Shown here: in pieces, positions 53,431 through 62,335 of the stretch
How positions within the stretch are numbered: position 1 is the stretch's first letter
How the letters are laid out: each line of letters opens with the position of its first letter
From: Gordonia namibiensis NBRC 108229
GTDB lineage: Bacteria; Actinomycetota; Actinomycetes; Mycobacteriales; Mycobacteriaceae
Length of the DNA: 64,000 bases
Assembly: GCF_000298235.1 (NCBI RefSeq)
Contig: NZ_BAHE01000002.1
Coordinates: 124,001 to 188,000 of the forward strand
Reading direction: 5' to 3'
Made by a program: the position numbers and the translations under genes
The notes under the pieces: model-generated
Seen by the model: only the letters and a program-made list of their open reading frames with translations
Database searches by the model: none
What the model was told of the DNA's origin: nothing

Positions 53431-54948
53431 ATGGAGATCGAGGTTCTGGGCAAGCTGCTGTCGACGCTGCCCGCCGACGACGACCACCCGTATCGCACCG
53501 GCCCGTGGCGTCCTCAGACCACCGAGTGGAAGGCCGATGACCTGACGGTCGTCGCCGGCGAGATCCCCGCCGACCTCGACGGCGTGTACCTGCGCAACAC
53601 CGAGAATCCGCTGCATCCGGCAGTCAAGAACTATCACCCTTTCGACGGCGACGGCATGGTCCACGTCGTCGGCTTCCGCGACGGGAAAGCTTTCTACCGC
53701 AACCGATTCGTACGCACGGACGGAATGCTGGCGGAGAACGAGGCGCAGCGTCCGCTGTGGGCCGGTACCGCGGAGATGCCCGATTGGGCCGAACGCGAAG
53801 ACGGCTGGGGCGCTCGGCGACGGATGAAGGATGCGTCGAGTACCGACATCGTGGTGCACCGGGGCACCGCCCTGTCCAGCTTCTGGATGTGCGGCGACCT
53901 CTACCGACTCGATCCGTACTCGGCGAGGACGTTGGGCAAGGAGTCCTGGAACGGCGCATTTCCCTACCATCTTGGAGTGTCGGCCCATCCCAAGGTCGAC
54001 GACCGGACCGGCGAGATGCTGTTCTTCAACTACGGCAAGGAAGCGCCGTACATGCACTACGGCGTGGTCGACGAGAACAACGACCTCGTCCACTACGTCG
54101 ACATCCCGCTGCCCGGCCCCCGGCTGCCACACGACATGGCGTTCACCGAGAACTACGCCATCCTCAACGACCTGCCCATGTTCTGGGACCCGGAACTACT
54201 GGAGCACAACGTGCATTTCCCGAAGTTCCACCGGGACACCCCGTCGCGGTTCGCCGTCATCCCACGGCGCGGACAGCCCTCCGACATCAAGTGGTTCGAG
54301 GCCGATCCCACCTACGTGCTCCACTTCGTGAACGCCTATGAGGTCGGCGAAGAGATTGTGTTGGAAGGGTTCTACCAGGGCGAGCCCGAGCCGACAGCCG
54401 ACGGAATCACCGACAAATGGCAGCGCGCCTTCCGTTACCTGGCGCTCGATCACTTCCAGTCGCGCCTGCACCGCTGGCGGTTCGATCTCCGGACCGGTCA
54501 GACGACCGAAGAACGACTGACCGACACGATCACCGAGTTCGGCATGATCAACGGCCGCCACGCCGGCAGCAAGCACCGCTATGTCTACGCCGCATCCGGC
54601 GTCGACGGATGGTTCCTGTTCAACGGGCTCGTCCGCCACGACACCGAGACCGGCGCCGAGGAATCGTTCCACCTCGGCGAGGGGGTCTTCGGCAGCGAAG
54701 CGTCGATGGCTCCGCGCGTCGGCAGTACAGGTGAGGACGACGGCTACCTGATCACTCTCACCACCGACATGAACGACGACGCGTCCTACTGCGTGATCTT
54801 CGACGCGGCGCGTGTCTCCGACGGCCCGGTATGCAAACTCGCACTCCCCGAACGCATCTCCAGCGGAACCCATTCCACCTGGGCAGCGGGCAGTGAGCTA
54901 CGCCGGTGGCGGGAGACCGACACCGCCGCCGAGGCGGTCGGCCTCTAA
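53431..54948 (+). CDS. Carotenoid cleavage oxygenase-family protein
   Basis: A 505-residue seven-bladed propeller iron enzyme. All four iron-binding His are visible: His 186 (GVSAHPKVD), His 234 (LPHDMAFTENY), His 298 (VLHFVNAYE) and His 481 (SGTHSTW). The N-terminal GVYLRNTENP and FDGDGMVH are typical. The family splits alkene bonds of carotenoids, apocarotenoids, stilbenes or isoeugenol with O2. GAAGGA ten bases upstream supports the ATG. No gap separates it from the following thiolase gene, so cleavage may feed acyl-CoA breakdown. Confidence 0.92.
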   Translation: MEIEVLGKLLSTLPADDDHPYRTGPWRPQTTEWKADDLTVVAGEIPADLDGVYLRNTENPLHPAVKNYHPFDGDGMVHVVGFRDGKAFYRNRFVRTDGMLAENEAQRPLWAGTAEMPDWAEREDGWGARRRMKDASSTDIVVHRGTALSSFWMCGDLYRLDPYSARTLGKESWNGAFPYHLGVSAHPKVDDRTGEMLFFNYGKEAPYMHYGVVDENNDLVHYVDIPLPGPRLPHDMAFTENYAILNDLPMFWDPELLEHNVHFPKFHRDTPSRFAVIPRRGQPSDIKWFEADPTYVLHFVNAYEVGEEIVLEGFYQGEPEPTADGITDKWQRAFRYLALDHFQSRLHRWRFDLRTGQTTEERLTDTITEFGMINGRHAGSKHRYVYAASGVDGWFLFNGLVRHDTETGAEESFHLGEGVFGSEASMAPRVGSTGEDDGYLITLTTDMNDDASYCVIFDAARVSDGPVCKLALPERISSGTHSTWAAGSELRRWRETDTAAEAVGL

Positions 54949-56154
54949 GTGAAGACGGTTCGCTCGTCGCTTGCTCGCGACGTCTACGTATACGACGCAG
55001 TCCGCACGCCGAAGGGCCGCGTACGTCGCTCCGGCGGAACACTCGCCGACGTCCCTGCCCACGAGCTGCTGGCCGGCCTGTTGCGCGCGCTCGCCGCGCG
55101 CGGCCTCGACCCGCACGTCGTGGACGACATGGTCATCGGCACCAGCACCGCAGCCGGAGAACAGGGGAGTGCCATCGCACGCGCCGCGACGCTGTGGGCC
55201 GGCTGGCCCGACACGGTGCCCGGCGGCGTGGTCTCGCGTCTGTGCTGCTCCGGCATCGACGCCATCGGATCCGCAACCGCACGAGTCGCATCCGGGATGG
55301 CCGACGTGGCCGTGGCGGGCGGCGTGGAGTCGATGTCGCGCGTCCCGTTGCTGCACGACAAGCCGGCGTTCGCGTTCGACGGCGACCTCCGTGACCGGAC
55401 CGGCTTCGTGACGATCGGCGTCTCGGCAGATCTGACCGCCGCCGACGCCGGGATCACCCGCGACGAGCTCGATGCCTACGCGGTCCGCTCACATCACCGA
55501 GCCGTCAAGGCCCCCACATCCATGTCGGTCGTCCCGGTGATGTCGCGCTGGGCGACACTCGCCGGCGACGAAGGAGCCCGTACTGACGCCGACGTGATCG
55601 GATTCGGCGCTTTGCCGACGCTTTTCGAGGACGACCCGTCCTGGGATCTGGTCGCCTCCCGACTGCCGGATTCGACGCGTCCGGCCGGCGGCCTGCACAC
55701 CATGGCCACGGCCCCGCAGCTTGCCGACGGTGCGTCGGCGGCCCTGCTGGGTGGTGCGGAGTCGGAGCAGACCCTGGGATCGCATCCTCACGCACGCATC
55801 CTTGCCGTCACCCAGGCGGCGGTCCGGTCACCCAGACTGACCGCCGCGGTGGACGCAGCGCGAAAAGCATTGGCACAAACCGGTCTTCGCCCGAGGGACC
55901 TCGATGTCGTCGAGGCCAACGAGTCCTTCGCCGTGTCCCCGCTGCTGCTCACCCGCGAACTCGATCTCGACCCCGCCCGGGTGAACCCGAACGGCGGCGC
56001 GTGCTCCACCGGACACCCGCTCGGCGCGACCGGCGGTGTGCTGCTGGTGAACGCGCTCGATCACCTGGAGCGCACCGACGGCGAACTCGCTCTGCTCACG
56101 ATTCCCGGCGGCCTCGGACTCGGCGCCGCAGCGATCGTCCAGCGCCTCAGATAG
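54949..56154 (+). CDS. Thiolase-family protein lacking the second catalytic cysteine
   Basis: A 401-residue thiolase starting at a GTG directly after the TAA of the carotenoid oxygenase gene. The nucleophile Cys is in SRLCCSGIDAIGS, NESFA is conserved, and the His motif is NGGACSTGHPLGATG. The usual C-x-G motif near the C-terminus (CIGGG in biosynthetic and degradative thiolases) reads TIPGGLGLG, so the second active-site Cys is absent. It may have altered chemistry or another base. Downstream it is convergent with the ferredoxin reductase gene. Confidence 0.87.
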   Translation: MKTVRSSLARDVYVYDAVRTPKGRVRRSGGTLADVPAHELLAGLLRALAARGLDPHVVDDMVIGTSTAAGEQGSAIARAATLWAGWPDTVPGGVVSRLCCSGIDAIGSATARVASGMADVAVAGGVESMSRVPLLHDKPAFAFDGDLRDRTGFVTIGVSADLTAADAGITRDELDAYAVRSHHRAVKAPTSMSVVPVMSRWATLAGDEGARTDADVIGFGALPTLFEDDPSWDLVASRLPDSTRPAGGLHTMATAPQLADGASAALLGGAESEQTLGSHPHARILAVTQAAVRSPRLTAAVDAARKALAQTGLRPRDLDVVEANESFAVSPLLLTRELDLDPARVNPNGGACSTGHPLGATGGVLLVNALDHLERTDGELALLTIPGGLGLGAAAIVQRLR

Positions 56155-56194
56155 GCTGACGGAATGGCGAGCAGTGCCAGAACTATGCCGTGGT

Positions 56195-57433
56195 TTAACT
56201 TCGGACCGCAGCGAGTTGCGACGCGATCGGTACGTCGAGGTCGGCGAGTGCATCGCGGTCGACCGGCAGACTCTGTGCCAGAACGCGTTTGCTGAACATG
56301 AACTCTTGCGGGCGATTGACGCAGTCGGCCGCGATGAGTTCTCCCGCCCGCAGGTAGAAGCAGGCGAACTCGCGGTCCGTTGTCGGGTCTCCGCGGAGGA
56401 CGACGGTGTCGTACCCGGTGTTGAGTCCGGCGATCTGCAGCTTGAGATCGTACTGATCTGACCAGAACCACGGAAGGGCCGAGATCGTCGTCTCTTTGCC
56501 GCACATGGTGGCCGCGGCGACCTTGGCCTGCTCGCCGGCACTGGGTACCGACTCGAGCCGAGTCTTCCCGTACCGCACATCGTGATACGTGACGCAGTCG
56601 CCGGCCGCGGTGATCCGAGGATCGCTGGTGCGCCCCTGCGCGTCGACGACGATGCCGTCGTCGACGGCGAGCCCGGCCTCGTGCGCCAACTCGACATTCG
56701 GGCGGACACCGATCCCGACGATCACGAAGTCCGCCGGGACCATCTCGCCGTCGGCGAGGCGCACCGCGGCCACGCGACCGGTTCCGTCGTCGCCCTCGAA
56801 GCCGACGACGGCGGCATCGGTTCTGATGTGGACACCCTCGGCTTCGTGGATCCGACGGAAGAAGTCGGAGACCTCCGGTGCGGTGACCCGCTGCAGAACA
56901 CGGTCGGCGGCCTCGACAACGGTGACGTCGAGACCGAGTTTGCGCAGCGAAGCCGCAGTTTCGAGACCGATGTAGCCACCGCCCACGATCACGGCGCGCC
57001 TGCTGCCCGGAACGTCGGCGCGGATCGCCTCGACGTCCTCGGCGGTCCGCAGGTAGTACACGCCACGGAGTTCGGCTCCCGGAATCCCCAGGCGCACAGG
57101 GCGGGCACCGGTACACAGGGCGAGTCGGTCATACGACAGCGACTCACCATCGCTCAGGACAACGCGCTGCTCGGCACGATCGATGCGTTCTACCCGGGCA
57201 CGACGAACCCGGATGTTCTGCTTGTCGTAGAACTCGGTTCCGCGGATCAGCAGGTCATCGATCCCGACGGTGTCCGCAAGGTACGTCTTGGACATCGGCG
57301 GCCGGTGGTAGGGCAGGTACGGCTCGTCGCCGATCAGGACGATGTCGCCGTCCCAACCCGACGACCGCAGCTGGGCACTCAGTTGGGCACCGGCATGGCT
57401 GGCGCCGATCACGACGGCACGTCCCGAGGTCAT
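56195..57433 (-). CDS. Ferredoxin reductase of the CYP153 system
   Basis: A 412-residue FAD/NAD(P)H reductase of the rhodocoxin/putidaredoxin reductase group. FAD motif VVIGASHAGAQLSAQLR; PYHRPPMSK; NAD motif VIVGGGYIGLETAASLRKLG; second FAD motif ITAAGDCVT; then WFWSDQYDLKLQIAGL. It passes electrons from NADH to the 2Fe-2S ferredoxin. Its ATG overlaps the P450 stop by four bases (ATGA), so translation is coupled. Confidence 0.93.
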   Translation of the reverse strand: MTSGRAVVIGASHAGAQLSAQLRSSGWDGDIVLIGDEPYLPYHRPPMSKTYLADTVGIDDLLIRGTEFYDKQNIRVRRARVERIDRAEQRVVLSDGESLSYDRLALCTGARPVRLGIPGAELRGVYYLRTAEDVEAIRADVPGSRRAVIVGGGYIGLETAASLRKLGLDVTVVEAADRVLQRVTAPEVSDFFRRIHEAEGVHIRTDAAVVGFEGDDGTGRVAAVRLADGEMVPADFVIVGIGVRPNVELAHEAGLAVDDGIVVDAQGRTSDPRITAAGDCVTYHDVRYGKTRLESVPSAGEQAKVAAATMCGKETTISALPWFWSDQYDLKLQIAGLNTGYDTVVLRGDPTTDREFACFYLRAGELIAADCVNRPQEFMFSKRVLAQSLPVDRDALADLDVPIASQLAAVRS

Positions 57434-58818
57434 GACGGTGTCTTGGGCGTGAGTTCGACCATCAGCTTGCTGTACCCACGGACGAAGTTGGACTGCACGT
57501 ACTCGGGCTCTTCGAGCACCTTGATGTCGTCGAAGCGCTGCAGCAGTTCCTCCCAGAGGATCCGGAGCTGCAGTTCGGCGAGACGGTTGCCCATGCATCG
57601 GTGCACGCCGTAGCCGAAGGCCATGTGGTTCCGCGCATTCGGGCGGTCGATGATGAGCTCGTCGGCACGCTCGAACTTGCTCTCGTCCCGGTTGCCCGAG
57701 GCGTACCACATCACCAGCTTGTCGCCCTTGCGGATGAACTGCCCGTTGAGGATGGTGTCCTTCGTGGCGACCCGCCGCATGTAGGCCAGCGGCGTCTGCC
57801 AGCGGATGATCTCCGAGACCATGTTGGGGATGAGGCTCGGGTCGGCCTTGAGCTTGTCGAATTCGCCGGGGAACTTGTTCAGTGCGTAGACACCGCCCGA
57901 CATCGAGTTGCGCGTGGTGTCGTTTCCGCCGACGATCAGCAGCGTCAGATTGCCGATGAACTCCATCGGCCGCTTCACCAGGTCCTTGGTCTTCTCATTG
58001 GACTGCAGCATGCTGATGAGATCGAATCCCGGTGCCTCCCCGGCCTCCAGACGCGCCGCCTTGTCATGCCACAGTTCCGCGAACGCGCGGACCATCTCCA
58101 GAGCGGCCTGGAACACGACATCGGGATCGCTGCTGCCGCCGGTCGCCTCCTCGCTGCCGGCCGCCAGGTCGGACCAGCGAACCAGCTTACGGCGTTCGTC
58201 GTACGGGAAGTCGAGGATCGTCGCGAGCGTCCGCGCCGTGATCTCGACCGAGACCCGATCGACCCAGTTGAACGGTTCGCCGACGGGAAGGTTGTCGAGA
58301 ACCTCGCACACGCGTTCCCGGATCAGCCCTTCCATCTCCTTGAGGTTTTTCGGTGCCACGACGCCCTGAACCGCCCGGCGCTGCTCGTCGTGTCGGGGCG
58401 GGTCCATCGCGATGAACATCTCGACGTCGAGACCCGGTGGGGGAGTGCCGATCACGATGAAGGGTTCGGCCGAGAAGGTTTCATGCTCCTTGTCGACGGT
58501 GAGGATGTCGTCGTACCGGGTCACCGACCAGAACGGGCCGAAACGACTGTTCGCCTGATAGTGGACCGGCGCCTCGTCGCGAAGGCGGGCGAAGTAGGGA
58601 ATCCACTGACCCTGCCGGTACATGAACGGGTTGCTCATGTCGATCTCGTCCAGACCGACTTCGTCCACCGGCGGGATGGGCTTCTCCACATAGGATTCCG
58701 GCCGCGTCTCGCCGAGCAGCCGAGCGCGGGTCTTGTGGAAGAGCTGGAGGCCCTGAACCTGACGGTCCAACGGGATGTTCGCCTGCACCGTCTCAACGAC
58801 GCGGTCGAGGATCTGCAT
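57430..58818 (-). CDS. Cytochrome P450 CYP153, alkane terminal hydroxylase
   Basis: A 462-residue P450 of the CYP153 family. Diagnostic text includes LLIVGGNDTTRNSMSGGVYA in the I-helix, EIIRWQTPLAYMRRVA (ExxR), MWYASGNRDESKFERAD and the heme loop FGYGVHRCMGNRLAELQLRI. The N-terminal ~60 residues are the usual CYP153 leader. CYP153 enzymes hydroxylate the terminal carbon of medium-chain alkanes, cycloalkanes and limonene-like terpenes. Here the gene lies between its ferredoxin and reductase, as in Mycobacterium sp. HXN-1500. Confidence 0.94.
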   Translation of the reverse strand: MQILDRVVETVQANIPLDRQVQGLQLFHKTRARLLGETRPESYVEKPIPPVDEVGLDEIDMSNPFMYRQGQWIPYFARLRDEAPVHYQANSRFGPFWSVTRYDDILTVDKEHETFSAEPFIVIGTPPPGLDVEMFIAMDPPRHDEQRRAVQGVVAPKNLKEMEGLIRERVCEVLDNLPVGEPFNWVDRVSVEITARTLATILDFPYDERRKLVRWSDLAAGSEEATGGSSDPDVVFQAALEMVRAFAELWHDKAARLEAGEAPGFDLISMLQSNEKTKDLVKRPMEFIGNLTLLIVGGNDTTRNSMSGGVYALNKFPGEFDKLKADPSLIPNMVSEIIRWQTPLAYMRRVATKDTILNGQFIRKGDKLVMWYASGNRDESKFERADELIIDRPNARNHMAFGYGVHRCMGNRLAELQLRILWEELLQRFDDIKVLEEPEYVQSNFVRGYSKLMVELTPKTPS

Positions 58819-58837
58819 CAGTGGTTCTCCGATCGGT

Positions 58838-59158
58838 TCAGAACTGGAATTCGGGAAGATTGACGACGAGACCGTCGTGTTCGGCGGAGAGTGCGATCTG
58901 ACACGACAGTCGCGAGTTCTCCTGACAGTCGGGATTCATCTCGAGCATCTGCGCTTCGGTGGCGTTGCGACTGCCGGTCGCGGCGGCCCACTGTTGGTCG
59001 ATCATCACGTGGCAGGTGCCGCAGGCAGCGTCGCCGCCGCAGTCGCCGTCGATTCCCGACACCGCGTTGTCGGTCGCGACCTGCATCAGGTTCTGACCCT
59101 CGACGAACGGGACTTCCTGCTTCTCTCCGTCGTAGGTGATGAAGGTGACGGTGGCCAT
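58838..59158 (-). CDS. 2Fe-2S ferredoxin of the CYP153 system
   Basis: A 106-residue adrenodoxin/putidaredoxin-type ferredoxin. The cluster cysteines are in DCGGDAACGTCHV and RLSCQI (C-x5-C-x2-C, then the distal C). First gene of the three-gene operon, 19 bases ahead of the P450. It shuttles electrons from the reductase to CYP153. Upstream are two matching operators and a divergent TetR gene. Confidence 0.93.
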   Translation of the reverse strand: MATVTFITYDGEKQEVPFVEGQNLMQVATDNAVSGIDGDCGGDAACGTCHVMIDQQWAAATGSRNATEAQMLEMNPDCQENSRLSCQIALSAEHDGLVVNLPEFQF

Positions 59159-59205
59159 GAGTTCCTCCTCGAATACCGCCCTGGGCTGTGACGGTCACCA
59201 CTAGG

Positions 59206-59256
59206 TGTTGGCAGTGTCAACATAGAATGAACCACGATGTTGTCTCTGTCAACATC
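59206..59256. promoter_or_regulatory. Two TetR-type operators and promoter of the CYP153 operon
   Basis: Copy 1, TGTTG-N7-CAACA at 59206-59222; copy 2, GATGTTG-TCTCTGT-CAACATC at 59236-59256. The cores are 32 bases apart, about three helical turns. Both contain TTGACA on the minus strand. Copy 2 supplies a -35 box at 59247-59252 with CATTCT 17 bases on as the -10, and copy 1 would cover the transcription start, so repression by the divergent TetR protein fits. Confidence 0.7.
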
Positions 59257-59330
59257 CATTGGCATGAAAGGAGGTCGTGGCGGGTTCACCCAGGTCGGGG
59301 GACTCGCGCAACCTCGGTAGAGTGACCGCC

Positions 59331-59966
59331 ATGGCATCGGAGCGCACCACCTATCACCACGGCAACCTTCGCAATGCCCTCATCGACGAGGCCTGGGAGC
59401 TGGCTCGCAGCAGTGCTCCCGAGAAGGTGACCATTCGCGAGGTGGCGCGGCGCGCCGGCGTTTCCCACAACGCCGCCTATCGGCATTTCGCCGATCGTCA
59501 GGAGCTGATGACGTCGATTGCCGACCGCGCCCTCGCAACACTCGCCGATCTGATGCGTCAGCGGATCGCGACGGTTCCCGACGACCAGGCACCCGAGGTG
59601 GTCGCGCGGTCCCGATTCCGCGAGACCGCGCGAGCCTATGCCCTGTTCGCAATCGACGAACCGCATCTGTTCCAGGTCGCTTTTCACGCCGAGTTCTCCC
59701 GACCGGGCGTCAACCCCGACGTGTCGGCGCGCCGCGACGGCCCATACGCCATCCTCCACAGCGTCCTCGACGAGATGGTGGCTGTGGGGGAGATCCCGAC
59801 CGAACGCCGCCCGGACTCCGAGATCGTCTGCTGGGCAGCGGTTCACGGTTTCGCCGAGCTCTGCATCAAGGGACCGTTGGGACTGTTGCCCGACGCCGAA
59901 CGCGAGAACTACTTCGATCGGCTCATCGGCACGATTCTGCACGGACTCAAGGCGCCGCTCGCCTGA
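59331..59966 (+). CDS. TetR-family repressor of the CYP153 operon (probable)
   Basis: A 211-residue TetR regulator. HTH: ALIDEAWELARSSAPEKVTIREVARRAGVSHN in two parts, with recognition helix AAYRHFADRQELM. The C-terminal domain (TetR_C_33-like: HLFQVAFHAEFSRPG) binds ligand. It is divergent from the ferredoxin gene with two perfect operators between them. Alkanes, alcohols or acyl-CoAs are possible inducers. ATG 59331 has GTAGAGTGA upstream; the in-frame start at 59277 lies in the promoter region. Confidence 0.88.
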   Translation: MASERTTYHHGNLRNALIDEAWELARSSAPEKVTIREVARRAGVSHNAAYRHFADRQELMTSIADRALATLADLMRQRIATVPDDQAPEVVARSRFRETARAYALFAIDEPHLFQVAFHAEFSRPGVNPDVSARRDGPYAILHSVLDEMVAVGEIPTERRPDSEIVCWAAVHGFAELCIKGPLGLLPDAERENYFDRLIGTILHGLKAPLA

Positions 59967-60173
59967 CACCGACCGCCGATGGCGCTCATCGCGGATCATC
60001 CGCCTGAACTTCTGTGTCGCACGACGATTCGACTTCTTCCGGATTGCCCACCCGCGGCGTCGCGCTGACGTATGTTCACCAGAACCCAATGCCGAGGGAA
60101 TCGGGTGTCTCCGCACGGGCGAGTCCGCAGATGCACTGCTGCGGAACTATCGGACACTGCGGAAGAGGTACCG

Positions 60174-61234
60174 ATGTCAGCCAGGATTCGCCGGAGCCGA
60201 ACGACGCGCGTGCTCGCGGCCATCACCGTCAGCGGGCTGGCGGCCGTCGGGACCGCCTGCGCCCAGCCCACCGAGGCGAGCACAGGGGAGTCGCTGCGGA
60301 TCGTGCTGGGTTCGCCCCCGCCGGCGTCGCAGATACCGCTGGTCTACGGCGTCGGGGAGTACGGACGCGATTCCGGGCTGGACCTCAGCGTCGACGGGAA
60401 CGTGACGATCACCGGCACTCACACCGACGCGGTGAAGACCTTGTCCGACGGCGATGCCGAGGTTCTCGCAACATCGTTCTCGGCGATTCTCGATGCGCGG
60501 GAGCAGGGCAAGGATCTGAAGGTGTTCTGCCCGTACGTCAGCATGGACGACTTCGTCCTGGCCGGCGCCGATGGTGTGGACACGGCCGGCCAACTGTTCG
60601 AACCATCGACTCGGGTGGGTGTCGACAGCCCGGGCGGCGCAGGGGCCATCGTCCTGAATGCGCTGTTGAGCGGCATCGGTGAGCCCCGTGACGTCCACGA
60701 GATCCCGAATCCGCGAATCATCGAAAGCGCAAACGCCCGAACCAAAGCCTGGGCCACCGGACAGCTCGACGCCACCGTCATTCACGACACGCAGTTCGAC
60801 GCCGCCCGATCAACGGTGAACCGACCGGTGTTGATCGCCACTCTCTACGACAACGCCCCGGGTTTCATCAAGGTGGCCCAGGCCGCCGGGCGGACTGGCT
60901 CGCACAGAACCGAGAACTGGCCGCGCGGTACTGTGCCACCACACTGCGGGCGATGACGACACTGAAGAGCGACTTCGCACTGTTCCGAGCGGCGGTCGGC
61001 GAGTACGTTGACGAACCTCCGTCCGAACAGTCGCTTCGAGAGCTCTACGACCTCATCCAGAAGTATCCGTTCTGGACCGAGGACGGCGGGCTCTCCGAAG
61101 ACAGCGTCGGGTTCATGATCGACATCGCGACCGAATCGGGCGTCCTGACCGAGCCGATGAGTGCCGGCGATGTCGTCGACCGGGAGACGCTGCGTCGGGC
61201 GGTCGAGCTCGCGGACACACCGTCGACCGGTTAG
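60174..61234 (+). pseudogene. Frameshifted NMT1-like ABC substrate-binding protein
   Basis: The first frame (60174-60956) encodes a signal peptide with a possible lipobox (VGTAC), then an NMT1/SsuA-type binding protein (GESLRIVLGSPPPASQIPLV, LATSFSAILDAREQGKDLKV, GVDSPGGAGAIVLNALLSG). After KVAQAAGR the frame turns to nonsense. The expected continuation DWLAQNRELAARYCATTLRA lies in another frame and goes on to the stop at 61234. Loss of one G in GGGCGG(G)ACTGG at about 60892 explains it; a sequencing error is possible. No permease or ATPase gene is near, so it was an orphan binding protein. GAAGAGG precedes the ATG. Confidence 0.78.
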
Positions 61235-62103
61235 CTCTCCTTCTTCTCCGAGGGCACGTCATTGCGATCCGAGTCGGGCCCGGGCGCTTGGCGTTCCTGC
61301 TCGACCAGTTCCTTGGTCCGGAGCAAACGCAGGGCCGTCACCAAGACGATTCCACCGATGATGTTGAACGCCACGGTGTACCAGAACCACGACAACCAGC
61401 CGACGACGGTGACGCCGCCGCCGACCTGGATCGCACCGAAGATGAGCAGCGAGTCGAGGACGGAATGGAACAGCTGTAGACCCGCGAGCAGAAACGCTGT
61501 TCCGACAGTCGCCGCGATCTTGGCCGGGTCGGACGACGTACCCTGCTGCATCCGGGTCAGCAGGGTCATGACGGCTCCACCGAGGACCGCCAGGCAGATG
61601 CTCTGCAACGACAACGGTGCGTCGACGAAGTGATGTGCCGACTCTGACAGCGTCTCGTTCCATTCCGGAAACGATCGCGTGATGAGCCACATGATGACCC
61701 AGCCGCCGAGGAGGTTGGCCAGCAGCGTACCGACCCAGAGCTTGATCAGCTGAAGGACAGATCCCTTACGCGCCACCACCGCGGCGATGGGCATCAGGAA
61801 GTCCTCGGTGAACAGCTCGCTGTGCGCGAGGTAGATCGCGATGAGTCCGATACTGAAGGCGAGGCCGCCCAAGAGGTGGCTGCCTGTCTCGTGGACGACG
61901 GCCAGCATCGCCATGACACCGAGTCCGACCTCCAGCCCGCCGAAGAAGCCGGTGATGAGCACTGTGCGCACCGCCCGGTACAGGCGTTCGGTGCCCTCGG
62001 TCACGACTTCGTCGAAACTCTCCTCGAGCTGCTGTTCGAGGGGGCCGTCCGCGCGACCGGCCGCGCGTCGATCGTCCTCGTGGTCGCGCTGGTTCGCGGT
62101 CAT
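61231..62103 (-). CDS. Formate/nitrite transporter-family membrane protein
   Basis: A 290-residue protein with six main hydrophobic helices between a charged N-terminal region (EEDRRAAGR-like, EQQLEESFDEVV) and a charged tail. The pattern GFFGGLEVGLGVMAMLAV, HSELFTEDFLMPIAAVVARK, LANLLGGWVIMWLI and FLLAGLQLFHSVLDSLLIF fits the FNT/FocA-like branch called DUF/YfdC-type. It may transport small anions; the YfdC branch is uncharacterised. GAGAGGAA precedes ATG 62103. Its stop overlaps the frameshifted gene by four bases. Confidence 0.84.
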   Translation of the reverse strand: MTANQRDHEDDRRAAGRADGPLEQQLEESFDEVVTEGTERLYRAVRTVLITGFFGGLEVGLGVMAMLAVVHETGSHLLGGLAFSIGLIAIYLAHSELFTEDFLMPIAAVVARKGSVLQLIKLWVGTLLANLLGGWVIMWLITRSFPEWNETLSESAHHFVDAPLSLQSICLAVLGGAVMTLLTRMQQGTSSDPAKIAATVGTAFLLAGLQLFHSVLDSLLIFGAIQVGGGVTVVGWLSWFWYTVAFNIIGGIVLVTALRLLRTKELVEQERQAPGPDSDRNDVPSEKKES

Positions 62104-62335
62104 CGCGCGATTCCTCTCGGAACGCGGGGCAGGCGGCACGCGCCGCCCCTGGGCGGTCCCGCGCTGCTGCAGGTGCGACCCAAATGCTACGCGTCGTCGA
62201 CGACCACCCAGGGGAACCGACCAGTGCGCAATCGGCGTGTTTCACCGGCGACCCCGGGCCATTTGTCGCGAAGGGGCATCCGAACGGGTTGCGACGCAGC
62301 GGTTTCCGGCCCGTGGGCCACTGCCGTGGAGAGTG

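Noticed and set aside
57434-57709. N-terminal extension of the ferredoxin reductase ORF
   Set aside because: Those codons are the other-frame reading of the CYP153 heme-loop region. The ATG at 57433 overlapping the P450 stop gives the normal family start.
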